Shown here: one piece after another, positions 1-12,159 of the stretch | How positions within the stretch are numbered: position 1 is the first letter of the stretch | Layout: every line of letters starts with the position of its first letter | Source of the DNA: Zygnema circumcarinatum | Taxonomy: Eukaryota; Streptophyta; Zygnematophyceae; Zygnematales; Zygnemataceae | DNA: 64,000 nucleotides | Reading direction: 5' to 3' | Assembly: GCA_037447605.1 (NCBI GenBank) | Contig: CM074805.1 | Location: 332,470 to 396,469, forward strand | Position numbers and translations under genes: made by a program | The notes under the pieces: generated by a model | Told to the model about the DNA's origin: nothing | Database searches by the model: none | Seen by the model: the letters and a program-made list of their open reading frames with translations, nothing else

Positions 1-267
1 GAGAGGGGGAGGGAGAAGGGGAGGGAGACGGGAAGGGGGGTGGAGGATGCAGGGCGGGGCGGCGGAGGGAAAGGGCGGGGGAGAGGAGGGGAGGGGAGGG
101 GAGGGAGATGGAGGGAGATGCGATCCAGCGGCGGTGTCTCCCTCACAGCATTGACCTGCGCATGGGAGCAGACAGACAGACAGCGCGCATCTTGTCGATG
201 TTTCATGCAGCAGGCCATGGAGACATCAATTTAACTGACTGCTGTTAAACTGGATCTCATTTGCATC

Positions 268-1195
268 ATGGATGCCGATGAATCCTGGGGTGAGCATTGC
301 GTGGAACCGCCTCACTTGATTCACTTAAGTTCGTCAAATATTCGTTCCTGTTTTGTTGTCTTCTTTCCCCGTTTATCTTCCTCTTTCGCAGAACATGTTC
401 CTCAATTGCAGTGTACAGACAAGTCAATGTATTCGCAAAGCAGTCTGAAAAAGCTGGAACTGACGTTGTCGTTTAGCAGATGCTGGAAACGTTCAAGTTT
501 ATTTCTTGAACAGGATGCTGTTGTTGCAGAGAGAGGACCTCATTATGTCCTTTGTTTCCTTTTTTATTTCTTTGCTTGGATCTCTCAGATGCAGATGATT
601 ACCAAATCCCCGCAGTGAAGAAGGTTGCAGAGCTCCCTGTGACGATAGCAACGCCGCTTTTAGAAGGTCAAGGCATCAGCTTGGTCCAACCAGCAGGCGC
701 AGTAAGGATTGTCCTTTCTGCCAAACTTAAGCTTTCACAGGCTTCAATCCGAAAGCTTCTCCTCCTTATATATCCTGGTTGAAGATCCCAATGATTTCAG
801 TGTCCCTGCTCCTTCAAACAATCTCAAAGTTGGGTATTATTCGGTAAAATCCGCTAAGGAGCCGATAGAAATTTAGTATTTGATAGTGTCTGATGATAAA
901 CATCGCTGAATCTGAACTGCTTCGGATATTTAAATGTGGCTGTTTTTGTGAACAGGGAAAGGAAGATACAGTTTCCGTACAGATCGGAAAGCCTGCTAGT
1001 CGGAAACAGCGACTGAAAGCAGCTTTGAAAATGGCAGAATCAAAGAGTGGGGTCCAAAGCCGCGAAGACAAAGTTGCAGCTCTTCAAGAGCTGATGGGCG
1101 CACCTCACAAGCAGACTGCTCCTGCAGCGAGCCGCCACGAGTGGTTGGATCCTCACTGCAACGAATCTGATTTTGAACGCGAGAATCTGTCATGA
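268..1195 (+). CDS. unidentified protein, 3' exons of a split gene
   Basis: I do not recognise this protein. The last exon is the best supported: it opens after an acceptor ending in CAG at 955, runs 956-1195 (79 codons plus TGA) and is lysine/glutamate rich, ending in a patch that contains EWLDPHCNESDFE. A likely preceding exon ends at 828 before GT and contains VEDPNDFSVPAPSNNLK, in phase with the last exon. A further open stretch (about 590-701) ends at a good GTAAGG donor and contains IPAVKKVAELPVTIATPLL. A possible start is the ATG at 268, with a GTGAGC donor shortly after and an in-phase acceptor near 379. I could not join all these exons in one consistent phase, so only the C-terminal part is firm. 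The gene converges on AUG5. Confidence 0.45.
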
Positions 1196-2147
1196 ACGCA
1201 GAGAGAATCTCCCTCTCTCCCTCTCTCTCTGTCGCGCTCTCTCTCTCCCCCTCTCTCTCTCCCCCCCTCTCTCTCTCCCTCTCTCTCTCTCTCTTTCCCC
1301 TTTCTCTCGCTCGCTCTCTCTCTCTCTCCTCCTCCCCCTCCCACACCCCCCCTTTCCGCGGACCACTCTCTCCACTCCCTTGCATTCCCTTGCCGCTGTC
1401 CCCTTTCTCCTCCCCCCTCCCACCCCCTTGCCGCTGCCTCCTCTCTCACTCCCCTCCCTCCTCACCTCCTCCAAACACACATTTTTTATGAGTTTCTTTT
1501 GGCTCGTTATGGCATTATCAGACTTTTTGCGAACAAGTGTCAAGTGTCGCTTCTTTGAGGCTTTGAAACTTTACGTTCTCGATTTCCCATTTGTCTTTCT
1601 CTTCCCAGTGATGTGCTCCCGCTTGCAAACTCCCCTTAAAGCCAAGCAGCCGTTAGGTTGATCAGTGTCAATTTAGTTCCAGTTCATCTGCAGTTTTTCA
1701 CCACAGCCTTAACTCCCAACTGCTGTATCCTGACTTTTGGGACTATGAAATCACACTCCTGGCCCTTTCGTGTTGCTCAAACCATAAGACAGAGGGTTCA
1801 AACACTAAGGTTCTTGGGTCACCAAAAGGCAGAAGGTGATTGTGTTCTAAGTAGGGATGTACATTTCTACGTCCAAGCAACTTTTAGAGTTTAGATTTCA
1901 GTATTAGAACGTTCTAACATCCAAACGTTTCAGAGTTTTAGAACACTTTTAGAACGGCCGTGCGACCACAGATCTCAGAATTAGGCTACGCCAACCTGAA
2001 TAGCAACAGCGATGACCTTATAGCCCAGCCGTACGACCGTACAACTGTACGACTGTACGCCTTGTCCGGCCATCCTAAAAGTGTTTACTCGACTTATAGA
2101 AATTTCGATTGGATGTCTAATACGGTAGACGAAGCTGCGCTTTAAGA

Positions 2148-2281
2148 AGGGGTGTCAGACTTAACGAAATTTGACGAACAAGAAAGTTTCGGAAGTACTC
2201 CGCCGCACCAAAAATGCAATGTCACCAGAGTACTTGTTCTGGTATCAAATTTCCGAACAACTTTAAAGTCTAATACCTCCT
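2148..2281. mobile_element. MITE-like element, copy 1
   Basis: The stretch begins AGGGGTGTCAGACTTAA and ends with an imperfect reverse complement of this (TTTAAAGTCTAATACCTCCT), so it has terminal inverted repeats. A second inner inverted pair is visible: AAATTTGACGAACAAG on the left against CAAATTTCCGAACAACTTT on the right. It has no coding capacity. Its size (about 134 bp) and structure fit a miniature inverted-repeat transposable element. It is more decayed than copy 2, which follows after three bases. Confidence 0.6.
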
Positions 2282-2284
2282 AAT

Positions 2285-2440
2285 AGGGGTTATCAGACTT
2301 AGCAAAAAGTTATGAAAAGCATTACAAGAAAGAAAGTTACGAAAGTAATCCGTTGCAGGCGGATCGCGATGTCACCGGGGTATCCATTTTTGGTTTTTGA
2401 TCCGAACGGATTTACGGACTAAAAAAGTCTGACAACCCCT
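2285..2440. mobile_element. MITE-like element, copy 2
   Basis: Terminal inverted repeats are AGGGGTTATCAGACTT at the left and AAGTCTGACAACCCCT at the right, which match at 15 of 16 positions as reverse complements. The element is flanked by AAT on both sides, a possible 3-bp target duplication. Internal blocks shared with copy 1 include GAAAGTT, ATGTCACC and CCGAAC. It is non-coding and about 156 bp long. The superfamily cannot be assigned from sequence alone. Confidence 0.65.
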
Positions 2441-3333
2441 AATATCAAATCCTTAGTACTAGGGAAATCAAAGATCAAGCATTCGCAACAGAACTGAGTC
2501 TATTTCATCAAACTGATGTGCTTAGATCGAAACTTCTGCTAAACAAATATCTTCGTACCTCATCGAGCATGTAATTTAGTCAAGGCATAAAATGCATGAA
2601 TCAATCACAGCTAACCTGCTCAGACTCAGAGACAGTGAACACATGGCGACACCCAATTACGCGCAGGCAAAGCCCCAAAAGCTTTCCACTCCTGCCATAA
2701 GCCATCTCGTCGCTTTCTTCACAGAGTCAAATTTGAACACAGAGGTGGGAGATCAAGGTGATCAAAAAAGTGCTCCTGCATGGCTTGAGCCGACCGACCA
2801 ACCGAACGAACGATGCAAAATAGGGTTAATTAAATCCTTGAAGAGCTTGTAATCATACTGTGCTAGCAAAAGGCGCCACTAACTGCAAATCTCCTATATT
2901 TCCAACGGAACGCCGCATGTAGCAGCGACGTGTGACCTGTTCAACTGAATCAAGTAAAATCTAATCGATGTTGCCTTTGAAGCTTTGACTTCTGTGGGTT
3001 CTTCAGGGCCCTATGTATGATAACGTCGAGGTCATGGAAAGACCCACCACTTCAGTGGATGCTGCTTATTGTCTGGTGGAAAATCGAATGTCAAGTCACT
3101 CATATTATTGGTCCTACATTCTTTGATCGATGAAGAATTACGTCATGAATAAACTCCGACTAGAAACGGAAACCGAACACATTGGAATAGCCACAAGTTG
3201 CTTCCACCTGTCTCTGCCTCCTTCCCTCACTCCCTCCCTCTTTCTAGATCCCTTCATTTGCATCCTTCCCTCCCCCTCCCACCCATCATTCCCCCTGCAA
3301 CCTCCCTGCCTCTCCTGTGCATCATTTTCTCAC

Positions 3334-3510
3334 CACTCCCTCCCTCCATCTTCCCTCTTCCTACAACCCTCCATCCCTTCCTCCTTACCTTTCTCTCCCA
3401 TCCATCGTTTCTCCACTCCCTCCCTCCATCTTCCTCCTTGCATCCCTCCATCCCTTCCTCCTTACCTTTCTCTCCCATCCATCGTCCCTTCACTCCCTCC
3501 CTCCCTCCCT
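3334..3510. repeat. pyrimidine-rich minisatellite, period about 77-80 bp
   Basis: Two full copies and the start of a third can be seen. Each begins CACTCCCTCCCTCC and continues to CTTTCTCTCCCATCCATCG; starts lie near 3334, 3414 and 3491. It sits in a larger CT-rich stretch just downstream of the AUG5 stop. Confidence 0.7.
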
Positions 3511-3648
3511 CCCTCCCTTCCCCCCCCAAACCCCAATCATCTACATATCCTCCCTCTGCTCTCCCGTTCTCATGCCGAAGCCAAGGCATTCCCTGCTATT
3601 AAGCTTTTCTAACTTATTTCTGCCCTTGAGTTCAAGAAGTGTGCGTTT

Positions 3649-6600
3649 CTATTCAAGATGAGGACTGACCTCGCGAGCTCTGACCTCGCGGTCTTTTGGA
3701 GGCAGGCGTGACCCCAAGTCCCGCACTGTGCTGAACCACTCGCTCACATTCTTCTCCTGCCCTTTATCGTCCTTCACAGAGATCCAGGTGACCTTATAGC
3801 CCCCCGGCTGATCCCAATATTCCACCAACTGCAACAGAGGCATAGATGGCAGCATTCAAACCTTAGCCTGTGAGCTTTATGATTTCCATGTTGGAGAATA
3901 TGAGTTGGGCGAAATGAAGCGACTGGTTGAGTAGGGAAGCCCACCTGCTGCTCAACCGTTTCCGCTTCCTTCAAAGCATTGGACGCCATCTCAACTCCCT
4001 TCGTCAGCTTCGGCTCCCACTCTTCCCGAACTTCCTTCTCGAACTCCCTCACTCCCTCACTGCACGTCTCCACTCTCCTGCGTTCCCCGAAGACAGAATC
4101 ATTTTTCGAAAGTCAAGTGGATACGTCCTTGAATCCACACATCAAGTTGGTTCAAAAAATTTGCACTCCGCACGTTATGCAGGAACTTTCCTGCATTCAG
4201 ATTTTCGGGTTTTAGGAGTTTGTTCTTTGAATTGTTAAGATTTACCTCTCCAGCTCCACCAGTGAGGCAGTGCTCTGAGAAGCAATAGTGCTCCATCTCT
4301 CCTTCATTGACTGCAGCTGCTCTTCCTCGTCAAACTCTCGCACGAGGCTTGGAATAATGGTTGCAGCAGACGCTGTGGGAGGATGGAAGAATTGGAGGGC
4401 TTTTAACAACTTCGCCAGATTAGCTGGGCCCTTGCGGCTACCTGGATATAGGACATGGCGCACGTGAAGAGCACACAGCAGCTTTAGAATGTCTTTAGTG
4501 GTAATGCCACATCCCCTCCCCTTTAGTGGTAATGCTTTTTCTTTCAAGTTTTAGGGTTTCCTATTTTCGTCAAGGAAAAGTTAGGGTGCTTAGGTTGCTA
4601 AGATAATGACGCTCATAGATAATTTGAGGGGGCGGGCTGACCAATCATCATATCGCGTGAAGCAGCTTGCAGCTGGGCCACCGCTCTAAGTGTCCCGTTC
4701 TCTGGTGTATGTTCAGCCTGCACATATATAGAGAGTGAGCCCTAGAGGTAAATCGCCCGTTCAGTGCCCAGCAAACGGCATTATACAAAGTATAACCTAG
4801 GGGTTCGAAGCCAAGTTGTGGGTTTTATGGTAGATAAAAAGCAGCCTTATTTTATAGAAGTCCTTTATCGCAATATTGCTATGGTTCCACTCACTCTCAA
4901 CATATGCAAATGCATCTCAAATGGTTTGAAAACAAATCTGATTTTACCTAGCACGTGGGTGCAAGTGTGCAGACACATGTCTCAGCTCCCCCTCACCTGT
5001 GGAGTAACAACCAGGAGAGGCAACAAGCTCCGTGGTAGCGCTTGGAAAGCTTCCAATTCATGCTTAATAAATCCGCGTAGTTTTTTCACTTTTTCTCGGA
5101 ATGAAGCTCCGGCAGGCACCACTCTGTTGATGCAGTATTGCTGAGCTGCCCATTGTTGAGGCTCCCACATTGAGGCTGCTTCCTACACGATAGCACTCCA
5201 GAACCGGAAATCAGTGAGGGGAAATCAAGAGTGCTGCTCATTAAGGGAGAGAAGACGAGAAGGGCAATGGGGAGGAGAGGGAGGGAGCGGAAAAAAGAGG
5301 GAAGAAAGCAAACATGAGCCAAAAGACTTTGGAAAGTAGAGATAGGTCAGGAAAAAGAGGAGTGGAGAACACACGTTAAAGCTGCCCAAAACCAATTCGA
5401 TTTTCCACCTGCGTGTAAGATGTAAATGGTTTTAATCGAGACCTTCGCATTCCATCAAATTTTAACTTAGACTAAAGAAATGAGGAGTCCCGAGAAACAC
5501 CTGTATGCTCGTTTGTAAGATGCCTGCGATGTGTTGCATCTTGGCCTTCTTCTCATCAAACTGCTGAACAATGCGCCACTTTTCCTCCAGCTTTTCCTTC
5601 ACCTCTTGTCGCTTTTTGCACTGCCTGCAGAAGTCAATACAAGGAGCCAGTCGACACATTTCAATGTTACAACATCCTCCTTGATTCGACTTGACAGTCA
5701 AGAACATTGTGTTGCACGCTCTAGAACAAAGTAAAACACAAGCGTGGGCTTGACACAAATACAAACACTAGAAGGTTCACGTACGTCGAGTTTATTCACA
5801 AATAATACATCACAGACACCTTCTACTGATCCTTTCTTACTGCAACATAAGAAGGCACAGCACGTTTCGAGATGTTAGCAGTTTTGGGATGGTTGCGTTC
5901 TTGGTGTTCGCGATGATCATGGTTTTGGTTTGTTTTGGGTTTATGTGGTTTAGAAGATTGAATAAACCTTTTCAACCACTCAGCCTCTTTGGCCATTGCC
6001 GATTTGGCAGCTCTGTGCCCGGCTACCTCACGTTGTAAAGCCCACACGGCAAGCTGCAAATTTGCCCTTCCCTCCCACCATAGTGAATAACTCCACTAGA
6101 ATATTACCTTCTGTGGACCTTGAGAGAGGAACACAATCAGCAAGTTGCTGGAGAATCCAAGTGGTTAAGGAAAGTCTTTCAGACATTTTGAAGGAGACAC
6201 AATTGACAAAACAAAACTTTAAGAGTGTACGAAATCTATGACATCTCGCATATTGAGACTAGAGAAAGGTTGTGCTGAACAATATGTGCACCCTTAGCTT
6301 CCATCACGCCTATACATCCATCTGCCCAGAATAGCACAGAAGAACGGCAAGCACAGCTGAGCCCTCACCTTCAAATCTCGTAGCGACATGTTGGCATTTC
6401 CTAGGCCTTCTTCATCTCTTGTAGGTCCTACCACAGTTAGATCATCACCCGCTCTTCCTGCCAAAGATTGAACAACCTGCTCGCGCTCAATCTGAGCTGC
6501 TTTGGCATCGGAAAGAGCAGCTCGAGTTTCATGGAACTGTTTCACATGGGCCATCTGCAGGCATTAGACATATGGACAGAAACAGAGTGAGAAATAAAGG

Positions 6601-9600
6601 GAAAGAAAGGTGGAGAGTGAGATAGATGCGTGGTTTCAGTAGTCATGAGGTAGCAGGGCTTTCAACCACTCTGAATTGACAAGTTAAAAGAGAATGAGAT
6701 TTTGAAAAATTTACGGTCTTCAGAAACTTCATGGATTTCGGTTCAAAATAGGTCTCGTAACTTCCCCTTCCACTTACAGCAAAGCCCCCTTTATTTTGGA
6801 ACTTCCTTCCCCTAATACCATTAACTGCCAAACCCATTCCTTAAAGGTGCACCAGTTTCTTATTTGTTTTTCCACTTCCGTCTCCTTCTCTCTACAGAAA
6901 AAATCTAATTTCTGTAGGAAGGCTTCAGCAGGTGATGATCAATTCGAAAGCCTGGCTTTTCGTGTAACTCTTTTTTGAAAAAGACGCTACGAAAGAACTT
7001 CACACTGGCAAGCCACCATTCATTAGCAGCGATGAAGCTTCAAGTCTAATAACGCACCCTTCGTTCTTGAATGAGCTGAACGATAGCCTTGCCTGCATCA
7101 TCAACACGCATTCTACTAAACACTCCAGTGCCTTGCCTCTGCCTTTCCGCACTATGCAGCTGAGCGCTCTTCTCCAGCTCATATTCTTCTCTGCATCACA
7201 CAAGTACAAAAGAGATCTAGTCTGAGTTATTACACAAGAGGTCAAAGGAGTTTCGAGCAAATGGGGCGACCCTTTTCGCAAAATGTTCAGGGTGCACACC
7301 TGCAAACTGGCCAGGCAGCATGGAAACATCCGAGACTATAATTGATGGGCCTTACAGTGGATCCTGCAAACTTGGCAAGACATTCAAAATATGAATCTGA
7401 AGCTTTTCAACATTCAAGCATTTTCCTTTGTAAGGATCTTGCCGAAGGAGGCACATTACACATTGTGCCACGCCTCACCTTAGCCGCTGTACTTCTTTTG
7501 CGGGATTCATATTCTCCCTTTCGGCACGCACTTTCTTCGCTAGACCTTCGCAGCTTTTTGCAAGAGCTTTAATAAAATCTCCAGGTTGTTGAAGAATCAG
7601 TTCCAAATCATCTCGGCTAGTTTCCCCTTTCCCGAGAAAATGCGTTCTGATGTCAACAATTTCCTTTTCCTGCCCACTCACTCTTATCACTCTCTGTGGA
7701 GTCTCCTCCCCTCCCATCGCTTGTCCGTATGCGAAATTCCGCCGTTCACCTGCAAATCCTGTTGAGCTCCTTGCCGTGCCCGATTGTAACTCTCTGCTGA
7801 CTCCATTCGCGTCTCTAGGGTTCTCATTACTAGAATCTCTGTTGCTGTTGGTATTAGGTGAAGCAAAAGTATGCAGGCCAAAAGATGCTCGGTCGATGTT
7901 CTCAATTGCTCCTTTTATTTCAGTCTGAAGCTTTTCGGCAACAGCTGTGCACGATGAAATTACTCTCCTTTCTATTTCAGTCATAGCTTTTGATTCTGAG
8001 TCACTGCGGGAAGGATTGAAGACGCCAGGGCTCATCTGGATAAAAAAAAAAAAAAAAGCCAGTGCTGGATAAGGAAAGTGCTTATGTGAGGGAGGAGAAG
8101 AAATAAGGTACTCATAACTGAATACTAGAACAAAACTACGAGCATCATTCGTTTTTCAGCCAAAACACCTCCCTGCACCTGCATGAGAGAGCACGTAACG
8201 TGTTACCTGCACAGGTTTCTCACTCCCCGGAATTCCAGCCACCACAAATTCACCCTGAGATCCTCCGAGAGACCGTTTAACTCCTCGCTGCGCATGCAGA
8301 TTCAAGCTTTCATAGTATTTTTCAACGACTGTAACAAGCTCTCTGCATCGCTTCTCATACGTGTCAAGGGGCGGAACCTGTGCCCTGAAGAGAAGTAAAG
8401 AAAGCTTTCTCGGATGTTTCAGCGTGCAGTGGCAAAACAAATGATTGAAATGCACATTTCACATTGCGTTGGACTCAGGCATCTGCTGACGACATGGAAA
8501 CATCTGCAAATGCATAAAATGATGTTGAAAAGCTGTAGATGGCCATAAAACAAGAACCTGGAAAGCCTTCAAGAAAAACTTTCGTTCAATGTCAACCTTC
8601 TCAATCGTATAGTAGTCAATACCATCCTTCTCAGCTCTCGAGATTCGGAACATCAAAGATTTCAACCTGCTTGCTCCAGCGATTGAAGTCTGGAGCGCTT
8701 TCTGTCTTTCCGTCTCGCAGGGAGTTGTAAGTCGTCCTACACTGAACATTCATAATGATAAACAAAAGGGAGCCTCACCTAATTTCAGCTGCATCTTCTG
8801 CGAAAGCGAACTGCTTGGCAGCTTGCTCTGAGAGATCTCGTTTCTTTTCACATATTGACTCCTCCAACCGCCGAAACTCCTGCTGCAAATTCTCCACTTC
8901 CGCGACCCTTTGATCCCTTATGTCACTATAAACTGAAAGGAGTTTTTTCTTCCCCTTCACTCCCTTCAAATTTTTATTCAAGTCAAATCCATTGTGTCCA
9001 TTGAGAAACCGATCTGCTCCTTCCGTCTGCTCCGCAACCAAATCCGCTATTTCCCGTTCATCCAAAACCTCCAAATGGCTTGCAGATTCTAAGAATTTTC
9101 CTTTCAAATGGACAGCCAAATTCTTCTTTACTTCAAGAACTGTCTTCTTGCTTCTAACGTGCGTCAGGAAAAACTGCCATACAGGAATAAGGTCTCCCCG
9201 GACCAAGTATCTGCAAATAGAAATAGCATATTGAAGGAGAGCGAGGGAGGTCCAGAAGGGAGGGAGGAGGAGAGAGACGGAAGCACGCCAATTTCAACCG
9301 CCTCGAAAACGCTCTTTTTTCCAGAAAAACGATTTTTAAAGGAAGAAAAAGTCCGAACAGAACTTTTGAACAACACTTTTTGGATTCTATACCTTACGTA
9401 TTAAAAAGATTCAACCTTTTTTAAAGAGGCTGCACTAAATTGCAGCTACTGTACAGAATGTTTGCGCATGCACCTTTTCAAATGCGGTTTTTTGGAAGGA
9501 AAAGTCAAACCGATTCATCAGAGGACAGACTTGTTAGACCAGCTCAGATATTTAATACATTTTTAATGAATGATCAATATTCTCATTCAGGTCGAAAGTA

Positions 9601-9902
9601 ACGTCTTAGTTTTCCCAGACTGAAGTCTGAGCTTGACCAGCTGTCAAACAATATGGACCAATCCTTAATCAAAATTAGAACTTTCACCTTCAAGAAAAAA
9701 GGTAGACGCGTTTAAATAGCCGCTACTTATTGTTGTGTCTGTCTTAGGTTTCCCCTTACCGAATGCTTGAAGGCATGCGATTATGAGCATGAGTCTGAGC
9801 GTTCTTCGCCTGGCCTTCCTGCGCTGGATTGTATTCCATTTCGTGGTAAAGCCATTGAACAATGGCTTCCAGAGGAATCTGTTCCCCCCCTCCCCTTTGC
9901 AT
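3649..9902 (-). CDS. AUG5: augmin complex subunit 5 (AUG5 / HAUS5)
   Basis: AUG5 is a coiled-coil subunit of augmin, which recruits gamma-tubulin to existing microtubules for branched nucleation in spindle and phragmoplast. Exons (- strand): 9902-9760, 9210-8779, 8741-8558, 8377-8207, 8035-7479, 7190-7058, 6554-6369, 6053-5968, 5624-5501, 5140-4997, 4481-4246, 4077-3945, 3828-3649. All join in phase and total 903 codons (902 aa). The N-terminus contains EAIVQWLYHEMEYNP, then GDLIPVWQFFLTHVRSKKTV, the conserved block by which I recognised the family. The C-terminus contains VEYWDQPGGYKVTWISV, which matches the plant C-terminal block. The middle is charged and helical, as expected. The plant homologue is near 800 aa, so this one is somewhat longer. 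The acceptors at 5140 and 4481 are the least certain. The ATG at 9902 is the first in frame before the conserved block. Confidence 0.88.
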
Positions 9903-10149
9903 CTTGCTGATTGAATGCCCTCAAGCTTGCCAAAATCTCTCGAAGCCTTTCAAAAAAATGGCCCTTAGCATTCGAATCAAACATAAACGAGCTTTTACTC
10001 TTCAACATTCGCTGAAAATTTGCAAGATTCCCTGTCCGGAATCTGAAGGCCTTCCAGGTTTTTTCAAGCCATGGCAGCTATGGCGACCCTGCAGCTCCTG
10101 CTCCCTGGCCTGCGCTTCAACAGAGGCGTACGGACATATGTACGGCTCT

Positions 10150-10310
10150 GCTGTAGCCGCGATGTATCCTCAAGTATCGTATCGCGATACTTTCTGTCAT
10201 GGCGTCTGGCAAGAGTCTCCACATATTCGTATCGTGTCGTATCGCGATGGTTTTCCGTTGGGTTTGGAAAGAAGCGATATATCGTATAGTATCGAGATAT
10301 AATATCTCTT
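10150..10310. repeat. TATCG-rich palindromic patch
   Basis: The perfect palindrome GTATCGCGATAC lies at 10179-10190, and a near copy GTATCGCGATGG follows about 60 bp later. Further TATCG/CGATA words occur to about 10300. Similar words recur in the DUR3 upstream region (about 33090-33720). It is not coding; the function is unknown. Confidence 0.5.
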
Positions 10311-10567
10311 GCCGCTTGCACATATCTCAATATCCAGCACATGGTGAGCCGCATATAACTGTTCACAACCACTCCCGTTAGAAATTAAATAGTACGCGAT
10401 TCTGAACATAGATCGTAGATCCTACCAGCGAAAATCCACTCACAGTTGAACGCTTTCACGGTTCCGTGTTATCATGGTAATAATAGTTCCAGCTACAGTT
10501 CCATCCCAAGTTCCAGCTTGTCGTCTCTGACAAAGCGCTGCTCCAGTTAACGCAGCTGCATGGCCGC

Positions 10568-11003
10568 CACGTGGCACATAGTCGTCGTGTGGTCCAACCC
10601 AAGGCCTTTTCCTCGTGTCACGTCATTCCGCCACGTCAAATATCTGCTCTCTATTGCCACAGCGAGCCACGTGTCGCCGGTTACTTGCTCGGCCCTTGAC
10701 CGGGAGCTTCCCGCGGTCACGGTCAGCACGACCCGAAACACGACAGCGAAAAAAAAAAAAAAAAATCCCCCAAGCGCATTAGCCGCCGGTGCTCGAAACT
10801 TTTTATTGCTACCCTGAGAAACAAGGAAATTTTGAGGACTGTTCCCGAGCTTGGTTCCGTAGACTGAAGGCGATGCAGTTGAAAGTGAGACCAAAACTGT
10901 AATATGTATTGCCTGTCAAAAACATTTTTTCCCTGCCTGACTGACATCCTCCAATCGGAGCTCGCCGCGAGTCAGGCGTCGCCCGGTCTCGTCGCGCCAC
11001 GTG
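10568..11003. promoter_or_regulatory. G-box/ABRE-type cluster (AUG5 / cysteine-rich gene)
   Basis: Three CACGTG cores occur in GCCACGTGGC or GCCACGTGTC contexts at 10568, 10668 and 10998. Such cores are bound by plant bZIP and bHLH factors. Binding here is an inference. Confidence 0.5.
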
Positions 11004-11400
11004 TCACCCATCACCGTTCACCCCGAGACGAGTCAACGTCGCCATGCAGGTCCAAATCACCCTCTTGTCTACAATCAGTATCTACCAAGTCAGAAATCAG
11101 GTTATAACCGAAGCAACTATGTATCAACTCTTTCTTAGGCAGTAACCTTCCCTTTCGGCACCTACAGAAATATTTCCTTCCCTGCCCACCAGTCGCAGTG
11201 TAGCACGTGCGCTGTCTACTATATTTTGTTCTATCGTGTCGTTTGCGGGACACTGCCCGGCCCTCTCTCCCTCCCTCTCGCCCCCACCTCTTCCCCCCCC
11301 CTCTCCCTGTCTCTCTCCCCCACATCTCTCCCCCTCTCTGCCTTTCTCTCTCGCCCCCTCCTCTTCCCCCCTCTCTCTCTTGCCCCCCATCTCTCTCTCA

Positions 11401-12159
11401 ATGGCTTTCCCCCCAGCTACAATGACAACCACTCCCTTCTTCCTCCTCTCTCTCTTCTCCCTCCTCTTCTCCACCGCCTCCCCCGTCTCCGCCTCCCGCC
11501 ACCTCCTCGCCACCATCCCCACCCTCCCCGAGGGCGCCCCGTGTCGACTCGCCGCGAACTACAGCTGGACCCCTCCCTTCTGCGGCGGCGACCCCGTCGA
11601 TTGCATCTTCAATTCCGCCGTTCCGTCCAACGGATATCTGTATGGAACCTGCCGCTCCTCGTCCCCCCTCTCCGGCTCCTATGCCCCCCGCTTCTCGTAC
11701 TGCACCTCGGGGCCCTACCGCTTCGCCGCGGGGGTGAAGGGCATTACTCCGCTTGGTCCCGCCACGTGTGAACGGTGCACATGCAACAGTTACCCGCGAC
11801 GGCGAGGACAGAGAAGAACCTCATGTGACTGCGAGCCCCTCCCGCCCTGCTACGTCAACGCTAACGGCACCACCGTGGGAAGGGGGTGCCCCTACCATAT
11901 TCAGAGCAGCTGCCGCATAGTAAAGCCGGGGGGGGGTGTTATGATGAAAGGGGAGAGGACCCATTTGGGGCGATGTGAGGCGCCGCAGGTTTCCATGTGC
12001 GTGTCGGCGGGGCCCAACTGGGGTCCGTATTTCTATGCGGTGGGAGCGGTGGGGGTTCCTGAACCGGGGAGTGGGTGCAGGGTTTGCAGGTGTGGGAGTA
12101 GGGGAGGAAATGCCGTTATGAGGAAATGTAAGAGGGTGCCAGGGTGCAAGAAAAAGTAA
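11401..12159 (+). CDS. secreted cysteine-rich protein with duplicated module
   Basis: Intronless, 252 aa. No known family was recognised. Residues 1-31 form a signal peptide (hydrophobic FFLLSLFSLLFSTA, then SPVSA before the likely cleavage site); there is no other membrane segment, so secretion to the wall or medium is inferred. The mature part has about 24 cysteines in two related modules. Each shows spaced single cysteines, then a CxxCxC motif (CERCTC in the first, CRVCRC in the second), about 9-15 residues, and a CxCxxxPxC-like end (CDCEPLPPC; KCKRVPGC). The stretch before CxxCxC is also alike (GPYRFAAGVKGITPLGPATC against GPYFYAVGAVGVPEPGSGC). CxxCxC recalls von Willebrand C-type domains, but the spacing does not fit well. 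The second module is basic and the protein ends CKKK. The ATG at 11401 is the first in-frame ATG; the CT-rich DNA before it is taken as leader. Confidence 0.75.
   Translation: MAFPPATMTTTPFFLLSLFSLLFSTASPVSASRHLLATIPTLPEGAPCRLAANYSWTPPFCGGDPVDCIFNSAVPSNGYLYGTCRSSSPLSGSYAPRFSYCTSGPYRFAAGVKGITPLGPATCERCTCNSYPRRRGQRRTSCDCEPLPPCYVNANGTTVGRGCPYHIQSSCRIVKPGGGVMMKGERTHLGRCEAPQVSMCVSAGPNWGPYFYAVGAVGVPEPGSGCRVCRCGSRGGNAVMRKCKRVPGCKKK

Larger units (their letters stand above)
1196..3648. other. convergent intergenic region
   Basis: No gene is supported here. The stretch holds a CT-rich microsatellite right after the upstream stop (about 1202-1470), a cluster of four GTAC motifs near 2030-2060, two MITE-like elements (2148-2440) and a pyrimidine-rich minisatellite (about 3213-3530). 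I saw no CACGTG motif, unlike the promoter-bearing gaps of this window. Confidence 0.6.
9903..11400. other. divergent intergenic region, probable bidirectional promoter
   Basis: This 1.5-kb gap separates the start codons of AUG5 (leftward) and the secreted cysteine-rich gene (rightward). It holds a TATCG-rich palindromic patch (10150-10310), three CACGTG motifs (10568, 10668, 10998), a CCAAT-type motif near 10953 and CT-rich DNA just before the ATG at 11401. No exon is supported. Confidence 0.6.

Noticed and set aside
4790-4830. tRNA-like GGGGTTCGAAGCC word in an AUG5 intron
   Set aside because: No acceptor stem, D-arm or anticodon arm could be built around it; no tRNA gene was found in the window.
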